Shown in pieces: positions 46,219 to 54,080 of a DNA stretch of 64,000 nucleotides. The stretch lies in the NCBI GenBank assembly GCA_004298155.1, contig SCRD01000007.1, positions 1 through 64,000 of the forward strand. The letters run 5' to 3'. Numbering within the stretch: position 1 is the first letter of the stretch; each line of letters begins with the position of its first letter. This DNA comes from Acidobacteriota bacterium (GTDB lineage Bacteria > Acidobacteriota > Terriglobia > UBA7540). The notes beneath the pieces were generated by a model, which saw only the letters and a program-made list of their open reading frames with translations, was not told where the DNA came from and did no database searches. Both the position numbers and the translations under genes were made by a program.

Positions 46219-46458
46219 ATGAAATTTTACTCTTTCCAAATCGTCATTGAGAAAGAGCCGGAGGACGAGGGCTACTATGCCTATACCCCAAACGTCCCCG
46301 GCTGCTTTAGCAACGGTAAGACCATAGAAGAGGCTAAACACAACATCCGGGAGGCTGTCGAACAGCACCTGGCCTCCATGCTGGCTCACGGCCAGACGGT
46401 CCCGCAGGAGGACCGGCTGGTTCATGTCGAAGAACTCACCGTCGGCGTCCCCGAATGA
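46219..46458 (+). CDS. hicB: HicB-type antitoxin
   Basis: Antitoxin of a type II toxin-antitoxin pair, 79 residues. The partial RNase H-like HicB fold is visible as FQIVIEKEPEDEGYYAYTPNVPGCFSNGKT with the IEEAKHNIREAVEQHL helix. It lacks a clear C-terminal DNA-binding domain, being of the short HicB type. The frame overlaps hicA by 4 bases, so the pair is translationally coupled. A TATACT -10-like box lies at 46184-46189. It starts 135 bases from the his leader on the opposite strand. Confidence 0.9.
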   Translation: MKFYSFQIVIEKEPEDEGYYAYTPNVPGCFSNGKTIEEAKHNIREAVEQHLASMLAHGQTVPQEDRLVHVEELTVGVPE

Positions 46459-46682
46459 CTCGCCTTCCGCAAGTGACGGCTCGGGAACTTATTCGATTCT
46501 TGAAATCGCAGGGATTCGTCGAGGATCGGCAATCAGGAAGTCACCTCACCTTATGGCACCTCGACCGGCGCGTTTCGGTTACGATTCCAGTTCACACCGG
46601 CTGCGATATAGGACGCGGCCTCGCCGCCCGAATCCTTAAAGACGCTGGTTTTAGCGTTGACGACTACTTGCGATTGCGGTGA
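46455..46682 (+). CDS. hicA: HicA-type mRNA interferase toxin
   Basis: Toxin of 75 residues with the double-stranded RNA-binding-like HicA fold. Conserved residues are the catalytic His in RQSGSHLTLWH, PVHTGCDIGRGLAARILKDAG with the I..G..R.I..D.G pattern and the closing DDYLRLR. HicA cleaves mRNA when not bound by HicB. Antitoxin-first gene order is the reverse of E. coli hicAB but is common. No truncation seen. Confidence 0.9.
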   Translation: MTRLPQVTARELIRFLKSQGFVEDRQSGSHLTLWHLDRRVSVTIPVHTGCDIGRGLAARILKDAGFSVDDYLRLR

Positions 46683-47383
46683 GGTAAGCGCAGCTGCGAC
46701 GGTGATTTGCCCTTTGCCGGCTTCCCGATCATGGCCTCGGCGGATAGCACAATGACCATCGTGATCGTGGTTGTGTAGAGCGGGGAAGCAGGTAGCCACG
46801 TCAGTGCTTTTCTGACCGTGGGTTCTTCGCAAGGGAAAATACCAACGGACCGGAAAACGTTGTCCGTGGCTACCAAACCGTGAGAATTTGCTTGACAAGC
46901 ACTGGCCTAGCATGGTAGCCTCCGTCCAGTGTCAGAGGACAGTAATTTGTGGGACAAATGAGACGAATGGGACAAAAAAATTCGTTTTTTGAAAAACGAA
47001 CCGGAGAGGTTGTTGAAAACAAAGGACCGGCCTCAAAAAACGAACCGGAACGAACCTGAAAACGAAGCGGGGAAATTGTTGAAAACACGTAGCCGCAGAA
47101 AAAACGAACCGGAGCGAACCGAAAAACGGAGCTGGCCATGTTGCTGAAAATAAAGGACAGTCAAAAAACGGGCCGTAAACGAACCGGGGAATTTGACGGG
47201 GCTAGACATCCTGCGTAGAACCAGAAAAATCATCAATCCGGCAGGGAACTGGCGCGCCTTCCGGGGATCGGCTTTTTGAACTGCCTCTGCCTTAAGTTGC
47301 GCCCCCCCAACACATGCGCCGCGGGACAGGATCGCTGCCGCGCTGAAACGTAGCACGGCAAACCAGAACCTGGCTCGCGCCGG
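46683..47383. other. Gene-free stretch of 0.7 kb between hicA and the MFS gene
   Basis: No open frame is convincing: minus-strand frames across 46870-47356 translate low-complexity Phe/Ser/Arg-rich sequence and are produced by the tandem repeats described separately. A 9-bp inverted repeat GGTAGCCAC (46791-46799) / GTGGCTACC (46866-46874) lies nearer hicA. Composition is A-rich on the plus strand from about 46940 to 47200. Confidence 0.55.
46992..47190. repeat. Imperfect 64-base tandem repeats (about 3.4 copies)
   Basis: Each unit begins AAAAAACGAACCGGA and continues with GCGAACCGAAAACG, then G-rich sequence, then TGTTGAAAAC/TAAAGGAC. Starts are near 46992 (shortened, 44 bases), 47035, 47099 and 47163; the two spacings 47035-47099 and 47099-47163 are exactly 64 bases. 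Because 64 is not a multiple of 3, the frame shifts from unit to unit, arguing against a coding repeat. Confidence 0.8.
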
Positions 47384-48628
47384 TTATGCGGTGGTGGAGC
47401 TGACGGCGCGGATGGCGGTTTGCTCGCGCTCGACCTTGATGGAATAGATCAGGAAAGCCCCCACAACGCCGCCGATGGTGACCGCGGCCCAGGCGATGTT
47501 ATAGCTGTGAGTAGCGTCAAAAATCAATCCTGCCGTCCAGGGACCGATCCACTGGCCCAGTGAGTTGGCCATGATGATGACAGCCAGCAGCTTGCCGAGC
47601 GTGGCCAGGCCGAAACATTCCGCAGTGACCAGCGGAATCAGCATATAGTCGGCGCCCATGGCAAAGCCAAAGATGATGGCAAATGACCATGCGGCGACGG
47701 GATAACGGGCAACGAACAGCAACGGGATCACCAATGCCAACACCAGGTAGAAAGTGGCCATCACATTCTTCTTCTGGAAGCGGTCGGCCAGGTAGCCGAC
47801 AATCACGCGCCCCGCGAGCCCGGCAAACAGAAGGCCGCTTGAAATCACAGAAGCCTGGCCGAGCGTGTATTTCTGGTCATGCAAAAAGAGCACAAACTGC
47901 TGAATGACGGTGCCGATGGCTCCGATCACGAGCGTGCTGCCCATCATGATCAGCCAGAAGTTGGCTGAGCGGGCCACGCGGCGAAGGTCAAACACCACGC
48001 CCGGTGCGGAGGGTTGCGCCACAGGAACTTCGACGCCATCAGGAGAGAGTCCCATTTCTTCCGGAGCGGACCGTGTGACCCACTGCGCGACGGGGAGCAG
48101 CACGACCAGAATGAGAAGCCCGACCACTTCGAAGGCCCGTCGCCAGCCGTAGTGCGCAACGAGGAAGTGGACGAGGATGGGCGATACCGCGCCGCCGACT
48201 CCCAGGCCCAGGTAGGCATAGCCCATTGCGCGGCCCCGCGCCGCGCGGAACCAGCGCGAGATCAGCACCTGGTTCGGGATGGGTCCGGTAAGGATGTAGC
48301 CAAAAACTTCTGCGATGGAAAGCAGGTAGTACTGCCACAGGTGCGTCATCCACCCCATCAGGATGAGCGGGCCGCCCACAAAGATCAGCCCGAAGCGAAT
48401 GATGGAACGCGCGCCACGCCGATCAATCAATGAGCCGAGGTAACCCACAAACGGAGCAACGATCAGAAAGCCCAGCAGCAGGCCCGCCGTCACCTGGCTC
48501 CGCGAGAATCCCAGGTTTCTTACCAGTTCCGGATAGAAGACAGGCATGCCGTAAAATACGATTCCAACCCCAAAAAAGAGGTTCAGGAAGGCCGCGGCAA
48601 CAACCCACCAGCCGTAAAAGATCCGCAT
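47384..48628 (-). CDS. MFS transporter (OFA/monocarboxylate-like)
   Basis: Major facilitator of 414 residues with 12 predicted membrane helices. It begins YGWWVVAAAFLNLFFGVGIV; the loop motif between helices 2 and 3 is GYLGSLIDRRGARSIIRFG and that between helices 8 and 9 is GYLADRFQKKNVMATF. The N-terminus and layout resemble oxalate:formate-antiporter or monocarboxylate-type carriers. It is the last gene of a four-gene minus-strand operon with enzymes of the enolase, DapA and DHODH-like superfamilies and probably imports or exports the small acid they act on. Confidence 0.88.
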   Translation of the reverse strand: MRIFYGWWVVAAAFLNLFFGVGIVFYGMPVFYPELVRNLGFSRSQVTAGLLLGFLIVAPFVGYLGSLIDRRGARSIIRFGLIFVGGPLILMGWMTHLWQYYLLSIAEVFGYILTGPIPNQVLISRWFRAARGRAMGYAYLGLGVGGAVSPILVHFLVAHYGWRRAFEVVGLLILVVLLPVAQWVTRSAPEEMGLSPDGVEVPVAQPSAPGVVFDLRRVARSANFWLIMMGSTLVIGAIGTVIQQFVLFLHDQKYTLGQASVISSGLLFAGLAGRVIVGYLADRFQKKNVMATFYLVLALVIPLLFVARYPVAAWSFAIIFGFAMGADYMLIPLVTAECFGLATLGKLLAVIIMANSLGQWIGPWTAGLIFDATHSYNIAWAAVTIGGVVGAFLIYSIKVEREQTAIRAVSSTTA

Positions 48629-48691
48629 GAACTTTTTCCTCTTTGTGACGCTGCCCCGTGCCGTGAGGCCGTTTGGAGATCCTGTTTGTTT

Positions 48692-49999
48692 CTAATGGCT
48701 ATCGCAAGCAAATTCTGCTTCCACGTCCGCCCAGTGGTCCCTGCACCACTCCGCCATTTCACGAACGCACATGCCGCTTTTCCATCCGAACTTTGCACGA
48801 AGATGGAGAAGCCAGGCGATCAGCCCTTCCTCGGGATGAAAGAGCAGCAGATGAAGGGCCTTCTCCGGCTTGCCTCCGGTGTTCATGGCATACTCGCTGT
48901 CCGGCAACTGGAAGATCGTGTGCATCTGGAAAGTGGAGCAGCCGCACAGGAGATATTCAGCGGCGATGCGGCCGGAATGGATGTCGCCCGTGGCGCTGAC
49001 GGGGAGAAATTTCCGTTTCGTCCGAGAGACAGACTGTCCGGCCAGGAATTTTTCCAGCACGCTCAGATTGCGGTCGCTAAGGTCCGGTCCTCCGAAGGCC
49101 ACGCCCACCTTGTCCAGGTATTGTTTCGTCGGGTCAAACAGGCGGTTGGCATAGATCAGAAAATCCGCCTGGTTGTCGCCCAAAGCCTGGTGCACGGCAT
49201 CCAGCATGCGGAGCTGGAAATCATCTTCAAAAAGGGCGTTGAACATCTTGAGGCCGGCGCGAACTTTTCCGGGTGCGGCCGCGTGGATGAGGGCCGGTAC
49301 CCTGGCCAGCCACTCCAGGATTTTTGCCTGCTGTGCCGCGCGTCCCGAGCCCGCAAGCGTGGGGCTGAAATCTTTTTCGAGCGGCATGGCCAAAGCCGGG
49401 CAGTATTTGTTCCACGGTTCCAGCAGGAGTTTGGTGGTGAAATCGTATTCATCCTCTTTCCAGAAGTCTTCCTCGGGCGTGGGCAGGTGATACTTGACAG
49501 AAGGGACGATCAGCATCCCGGAGTCAGCTCCAATCGAGAGCGCCTGGCCGAAGAAATCGCGATAGGCCTCGAGCGTGTCGTACCAGCCGCGGCCCTTCCA
49601 GGTGACGGTCCAGCCTTCTTTGCCACTGCGGCCTCGAATGCGCTCCACGGTCATGCGCGTTTCATGGATTGCCCATTCCCACATGCTCTGCTCGCCGTGG
49701 CTGTCCTGTGCAATGACGGTTTTGAGAACAACAAAACCCAGGCCCGCGCTCGAATCCTTTTCCACCTGGTGAGCGGCGAGCGAGAGCTGCCCGGAAGCTT
49801 TGCCGAGCGGGTTCTTGACGGGCAGGCCGGCGTATTCGCTCTTCAGGTCGATGCCGTAGACAGAAAGGATGCGAGGTTCGAGCGGGCGGGGGAGGCCTTC
49901 CCGAAAATCATCAAAGTCCTTTTGAAGCTGGGCGAAATCCTGTTGGCTTAGTTGCGGCTTGCCGCGAAGCCGGATTCGCGGCGGGAAATATTGCTCCAT
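48692..49999 (-). CDS. Dihydroorotate-dehydrogenase-like FMN barrel protein, function unknown
   Basis: Protein of 435 residues with dispersed similarity to class 1 dihydroorotate dehydrogenase and dihydropyrimidine dehydrogenase. The N-terminal part VYGIDLKSEYAGLPVKNPLG with GLGFVVLKTVIAQD matches the start of the barrel (GLxLxNP...GfGfvevGTv). The C-terminal part GGPDLSDRNLSVLEKFL and VSATGDIHSGRIAAEYLLCG with FQMHTIFQ matches the FMN phosphate-binding strands 7 and 8. The middle is long and divergent, with many Trp, and no clear catalytic Cys or Ser loop is seen. It lies 7 bases downstream of the DapA-like gene, so both act in one pathway. The reaction is unknown; it could reduce or oxidise a C-C bond next to a carbonyl. 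Confidence 0.65.
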   Translation of the reverse strand: MEQYFPPRIRLRGKPQLSQQDFAQLQKDFDDFREGLPRPLEPRILSVYGIDLKSEYAGLPVKNPLGKASGQLSLAAHQVEKDSSAGLGFVVLKTVIAQDSHGEQSMWEWAIHETRMTVERIRGRSGKEGWTVTWKGRGWYDTLEAYRDFFGQALSIGADSGMLIVPSVKYHLPTPEEDFWKEDEYDFTTKLLLEPWNKYCPALAMPLEKDFSPTLAGSGRAAQQAKILEWLARVPALIHAAAPGKVRAGLKMFNALFEDDFQLRMLDAVHQALGDNQADFLIYANRLFDPTKQYLDKVGVAFGGPDLSDRNLSVLEKFLAGQSVSRTKRKFLPVSATGDIHSGRIAAEYLLCGCSTFQMHTIFQLPDSEYAMNTGGKPEKALHLLLFHPEEGLIAWLLHLRAKFGWKSGMCVREMAEWCRDHWADVEAEFACDSH

Positions 50000-50006
50000 G
50001 AAAAGT

Positions 50007-51014
50007 TCAATCCTTTTCGCCGTTCAGGCTGTCAAGCTCCCCGATGCCGGCCAGTGTTTCCCCGATTTTTGCGAACTCGCTTTGCGGCAACTCGGGTCCC
50101 CACGGATCGTGGGTGGACTCGCGCCCGATAACCCCCAGATGGGCCAGGGTCCAGAGCATCCTTTGGATGTAGCCCTCCATGGGCGGGATGAACAACACCT
50201 GGGACAGGCGGTCGACGGCGCCGGAAAGGTCTAGAAATTCCAAAGAGTGTCCGCCAAAATATGCGTCCATCATGTTGTGCTGGAGTCTGGTACAGGCCGC
50301 TCCCATGCCGATCAGGGCCGCCTGCGCGCCGGCCATCAGGCTGTAACCGAGAAAGCGGTCCTCGCCGGTGATGAGGAGCTTCTCCGGGAACTCTTCGGCA
50401 ATCAGGCCTGCCACGTTCTGATAAGTCATCACGCTATCGAGCGTGGCGAGTTTGATGCCCAAAACCTCCGGCAACGCGAAGAGCCTGCGAAGGAGCCCCG
50501 GTGAATACGAAATTCCACCAGCGGCCTCATAGAGGTAAAAGAGAATGACAGGCTCATGAAGTGAGGCAAGTTGCTGGTGATAGTCCAGCACCAGCTTTTC
50601 AAGTTCGCCTTCGCCCGCGATTTTTCGGAGCGGCGAGGGGGCATAAACCAGGAATGCATTCGCGCCATGCTGAAGAGCGTCATCAGCCATTTCAAGGGCA
50701 GATTCGGCATAGGCCGAAAACGAGGCGGCGCCCTCGTGCGGGCCTCCGACGCCGGCGATAATCAGCTTGTCGCGGCCGAGTCCGTTGGCCCAGGCTTTCA
50801 AAACCTGAAGCCGCTGCTCGCGGCTGAGGTGCAGGCCGCGGCCTGTGTGCGCCCACAAGGCTACGCCGGCAACGGGCTGCTGGCGCATGTAGGCAATGTA
50901 TTTTTCCTGCGCAGCAGAATCGATTTGGCCGCCGGCCGTCATCGGCACAGGGACGGCAGGGACAAGGCCATGCCAGAGGAGGCGTCCGCATTCGTCAACC
51001 GTAAGCGGTTTCAT
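50007..51014 (-). CDS. DapA-family lyase/aldolase
   Basis: Class I aldolase-type TIM barrel of 335 residues in the dihydrodipicolinate synthase/N-acetylneuraminate lyase superfamily. The Schiff-base Lys is in VLGIKLATLDS and the conserved Tyr in ILFYLYEAAGG; GVALWAHTGRGLHLSREQR replaces the usual GTTGE loop, suggesting a substrate different from the pyruvate/aspartate-semialdehyde pair. The ATG overlaps the stop of the enolase-superfamily gene by 4 bases. Members often cleave or form C-C bonds with a 2-oxo acid such as pyruvate. Confidence 0.85.
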   Translation of the reverse strand: MKPLTVDECGRLLWHGLVPAVPVPMTAGGQIDSAAQEKYIAYMRQQPVAGVALWAHTGRGLHLSREQRLQVLKAWANGLGRDKLIIAGVGGPHEGAASFSAYAESALEMADDALQHGANAFLVYAPSPLRKIAGEGELEKLVLDYHQQLASLHEPVILFYLYEAAGGISYSPGLLRRLFALPEVLGIKLATLDSVMTYQNVAGLIAEEFPEKLLITGEDRFLGYSLMAGAQAALIGMGAACTRLQHNMMDAYFGGHSLEFLDLSGAVDRLSQVLFIPPMEGYIQRMLWTLAHLGVIGRESTHDPWGPELPQSEFAKIGETLAGIGELDSLNGEKD

Positions 51015-52135
51015 GGCCGGAATTCCTCAAACCGGATTCGGCGCCGTTCGACTTTTTCCAGGTCGATTTGATAGCCCATGCCCGGGCCCTCAGGCAGTTC
51101 GATGAAGCCGTCTCCGGAAATTTCAATGAGAGGCTCAATGATATCATCCTTGAACCAGCGCGCTGAAGCTTCAACGTCCGTCGGGAAAGTGAAGTTCCCG
51201 AGCGTCGCCAGGTGCAACGCCTGCGCGGAAGCCACGCCGAGTTCGGGCATGGTTCCCATCCAGCAGGGAATGCCTGCCGCCTGTGCTGCGTCGTGCGCCT
51301 GTTTCGCCGGCGCCAGTCCGCCCATGCGTTGGACCTTGATGTTGATAATCTTCGCGCTCCCCAGCCGGATGGCCGTGCCAATCGACTCCAGATCTTCAGC
51401 GGATTCGTCGAGACAGATAGGGGTCTTCAGGCGGCGCTGGAGTTCCGCATGGTCGGCGAGCGCTTTGCGGCCTAATGGCTGTTCAAACATCATCAGGCCG
51501 TATCCATCCAGTTCTTCAAAGATGGCGGCGTCTTCCAGGCGGTAAGCGGCATTGGCGTCAACCATTAGCGGGATGTCTCCGAACCGTTTGCGGACCGCCC
51601 GCACGAGTTCCACATCATGCCCTGGCATGATCTTGATCTTGATGCGGCGGTATCCCTGGCGCAAAAAAGTGTCCACGCGATCGAGCAATCCATCGACGGT
51701 GGGCATTAACCCGATGGCTGCGCCGGATGGGATGGGCCGCCTGGCCCCGCAAAGCATTTTGAAGAGCGGTACGGAGGCCTGGTTGGCCCAAAAATCCCAA
51801 ACCGCCCCTTCAACTCCGGCCTTGGCAAAAGGTTCGCCGGGGAACTGTGAGAGCCACTCGAAGCACCGGCCGGCTTCAGGAACGGGCTGCGTAAGCAATC
51901 CGGGGACGGCTTTGTTGCAAAGGAAATCCCAGGTTGTGTCGGGCGTTTCAGAAGAATAGAAAGAGCCGCCCATGGGCGAGGCCTCTCCCCATCCGGCGTT
52001 GCCGTTTTTGCCCTGTAATTCCACCAGGATAGCGTCTTTGACGGAGACTTCGCCGTTCGATATCTTAAAGGGTTCGTGCAAAGGGACCTGCACCCAGTGC
52101 AGGCGGATTGCTGAAAGATGCATCGCTTTCGACAT
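51011..52135 (-). CDS. Enolase-superfamily enzyme (muconate-cycloisomerase / OSBS-NSAR-like)
   Basis: Protein of 374 residues with the capping domain (residues 1-130) and a barrel of the MR/MLE enolase superfamily. The catalytic KxK pair lies in RRIKIKIMPG, metal ligands in VDANAAY, FEQPLG and LDESAED, and the second Lys in INIKVQRMGG. These match the o-succinylbenzoate synthase/N-succinylamino acid racemase group, but no menaquinone genes are nearby, so an acid-sugar cycloisomerase or racemase role is equally likely. It is the first gene of the four-gene operon. An internal ATG at codon 5 is an alternative start. Confidence 0.85.
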   Translation of the reverse strand: MSKAMHLSAIRLHWVQVPLHEPFKISNGEVSVKDAILVELQGKNGNAGWGEASPMGGSFYSSETPDTTWDFLCNKAVPGLLTQPVPEAGRCFEWLSQFPGEPFAKAGVEGAVWDFWANQASVPLFKMLCGARRPIPSGAAIGLMPTVDGLLDRVDTFLRQGYRRIKIKIMPGHDVELVRAVRKRFGDIPLMVDANAAYRLEDAAIFEELDGYGLMMFEQPLGRKALADHAELQRRLKTPICLDESAEDLESIGTAIRLGSAKIINIKVQRMGGLAPAKQAHDAAQAAGIPCWMGTMPELGVASAQALHLATLGNFTFPTDVEASARWFKDDIIEPLIEISGDGFIELPEGPGMGYQIDLEKVERRRIRFEEFRP

Positions 52136-52344
52136 AATGAGCAGGTCAACAGCAATCTATTCTGGCCAGCGGGGGGAAGTCAATAAATTATTGAAGATAC
52201 TGGAATCCGGGCAAGAGGCACTTGTCCCTATGTCAATATCAGAATTTGCTGCAATATCTTTTGATCGAGGGCGTTTTGTGGTGAAATAGTGGGCTCCCCG
52301 GTTGTTTTATGGAAGATGCGTGACGGGAAATCGAAGACAATTGT
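52136..52344. other. Upstream half of the divergent promoter region
   Basis: Together with 52345-52521 this makes a 386-base region between the divergent enolase-superfamily operon and the transhydrogenase operon. This half is A/T-richer and holds no supported gene; short frames around 52190-52290 lack a ribosome site. Confidence 0.4.
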
Positions 52345-52378
52345 GTGATTCATCACGAACGGATGTGATGCGCATCAC
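52345..52378. promoter_or_regulatory. Two inverted-repeat operators upstream of the transhydrogenase operon
   Basis: GTGAT-TC-ATCAC (52345-52356) and GTGAT-GCGC-ATCAC (52365-52378, a perfect palindrome) lie with centres 21 bases apart, i.e. two helical turns. The second, extended by its flanks, is TGTGA-N6-TCACG, close to the CRP/FNR-family consensus TGTGA-N6-TCACA. A TATTAT -10-like box follows at 52452-52457 without a good -35, which fits an activator-dependent promoter. The sites could also act on the divergent enolase-superfamily operon. Confidence 0.6.
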
Positions 52379-52521
52379 GCCATCGAGACGCAAAAGAATA
52401 GAGAATCTGTCCCCTGAGCCAATCAGCGGCGTCTCAAACCGTACTGGCTGGTATTATCTGACAGCAAGGGCGATCGGGCCCTGAGGGGAGCTGGGAAAGT
52501 GGAAAAAGGAGAGGAGTTGTC

Positions 52522-53700
52522 ATGATCATAGGTATTCCCAAGGAGAGCTTTCCTGGAGAGAGGCGAGTGGCCATGGTGCCCTCCGCTGTTCCTTTACTGA
52601 CGAAAGCGGGGTTCGAAGTCGTCATGGAAGCCGGAGCGGGCGTCAGCGCAGGCTATCTGGACAAGGACTATGCCGACAAGGGCGTCAAGGTGTTGGGCAC
52701 ACGCGCGGAAATCTTCAAAACTGCCGACATTGTTGTGCAGGTCCTCTGCTACGGTTCCAACGACAGGACGGGGAAAGAAGATATGGCGCTCTACCGGGAG
52801 GGCCAGTTTCTCGTGGGCTTCCTCCGGCCGCTGGGAGCAGTGGAAACACTGCAGGACATCGCCTCCAAAGGGGTGTCGTCGTTCAGTGTCGAATTCATGC
52901 CCAGAATCACGCGCGCACAGAGCATGGACGCTCTTTCCTCCATGTCCACCATCTGCGGTTACAAGGCGGTGCTGCTGGCTGCCGACACGCTGCCACGGCT
53001 GTGTCCCATGCTGACCACCGCTGCGGGCACCATCACGCCTGCCCGTATTTTCATCATCGGGGCCGGAGTGGCCGGCCTCCAGGCAATTGCGACGGCGCGC
53101 CGGCTGGGCGCTGTCGCCTCGGCCTATGACGTGCGTCCCGCCGTCAAGGAGCAGGTGCAGAGCCTTGGCGGCCGTTTTGTCGAACTGCCGATCGAGGCAA
53201 AGGACGCGCAGGACGCGCGCGGATACGCCACAGCCCAGGATGAAAGCTTCTACCAGCGCCAGCGGGAACTGCTGGGCCGCGTAGTGGCGGAGAGTGACGT
53301 GGTGATCACCACGGCGGTGATCCCTGGCAAGAAGCCGCCTATCCTGGTGACGGAGGACATGGTGAAGAGCATGGCGCCCGGCTCGGTGATTGTAGACCTT
53401 GCCTCGGAACGCGGCGGAAACTGTGAATTGACCGAGGCCAGCAGGATTGTGGTGAAGCACAACGTCAACATCGTGGGCTACATCAACCTGGCCAGCAGCG
53501 TCCCGTATCACGCCAGCCAGATGTACGCACGGAACATCAGCACCTTCCTGGTCCACCTGTTCAAGGGAGGGAAGCCGGAACTCAATCTGGAAGACGAAAT
53601 TACACGGGAGACGATGATCACGCGGGGTGGAGAGATTGTTCACGGCCGCGTGCGCGAGTTTTACTCTTTGCCTGCCCTGAGCGCGGCGAAGAATGCTTAG
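52522..53700 (+). CDS. pntAA: NAD(P) transhydrogenase subunit alpha, part 1 (domain I)
   Basis: NAD(H)-binding domain I of the proton-translocating transhydrogenase, 392 residues, split from the membrane part as in Rhodospirillum. It begins MIIGIPKESFPGERRVAMVP, typical of the AlaDH/PNT family, with the Rossmann motif IIGAGVAGLQAIATARRLGA followed by SAYDVRPAVKEQVQSLGG and the mobile-loop region VVITTAVIPGKKPPILVTEDM. AlaDH is excluded by the pntAB and pntB genes that follow. GGAGAGGAG precedes the ATG. Confidence 0.95.
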   Translation: MIIGIPKESFPGERRVAMVPSAVPLLTKAGFEVVMEAGAGVSAGYLDKDYADKGVKVLGTRAEIFKTADIVVQVLCYGSNDRTGKEDMALYREGQFLVGFLRPLGAVETLQDIASKGVSSFSVEFMPRITRAQSMDALSSMSTICGYKAVLLAADTLPRLCPMLTTAAGTITPARIFIIGAGVAGLQAIATARRLGAVASAYDVRPAVKEQVQSLGGRFVELPIEAKDAQDARGYATAQDESFYQRQRELLGRVVAESDVVITTAVIPGKKPPILVTEDMVKSMAPGSVIVDLASERGGNCELTEASRIVVKHNVNIVGYINLASSVPYHASQMYARNISTFLVHLFKGGKPELNLEDEITRETMITRGGEIVHGRVREFYSLPALSAAKNA

Positions 53701-53783
53701 TGGGGATTGGAGGCCGCGCCGAGGCTTGCTGAAGGCCTTCGGGTGGTCCGCATCACCAAACGCTTAGTCATAAGGAGGGTACG

Positions 53784-54080
53784 GTGCCAGAAGGTTTTGT
53801 TTCAAACTTGTATGTTTTTGTGCTGGCGGGCTTTCTCGGATTTGAAGTCATCCGCCGGGTCTCGCCGCTGCTTCACACCCCGTTGATGGCTTTGACCAAC
53901 GCTTTGGACGCGATTGTGGTGGTGGCAGCCATCATCATCGCCGGACGCGAGGGAACGGTGCTTACCGAGATTCTGGGAGCGATTGCAGTCGCCGCCGCCT
54001 TCAGCAACATGGTGGGCGGCTTCCTGATCACTGACCGCATGCTGCGGATGTTCAAATTGAGTGGGCGCAAAAAACAATGA
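53784..54080 (+). CDS. pntAB: NAD(P) transhydrogenase subunit alpha, part 2 (membrane)
   Basis: Small membrane subunit of 98 residues with three or four hydrophobic helices, including FVLAGFLGFEVIRRVSPLLHTPLMALTNA, here quoted only in part as GFEVIRRVSPLLHTPLM, the signature of domain II alpha. GTG start with AAGGAGGG 5-6 bases upstream. Its stop overlaps the pntB start (ATGA). It forms part of the proton channel with PntB. Confidence 0.95.
   Translation: MPEGFVSNLYVFVLAGFLGFEVIRRVSPLLHTPLMALTNALDAIVVVAAIIIAGREGTVLTEILGAIAVAAAFSNMVGGFLITDRMLRMFKLSGRKKQ

Noticed and set aside
46870-47356. Minus-strand open frames with Phe/Ser/Arg-rich repeats
   Set aside because: They arise from the 64-base tandem repeat, whose length shifts the frame in each unit, and have no ribosome site.
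48686-49951. Plus-strand open frame of 421 codons opposite the DHODH-like gene
   Set aside because: The minus-strand frame fits an operon with tight spacing and has DHODH motifs; the plus frame has neither.
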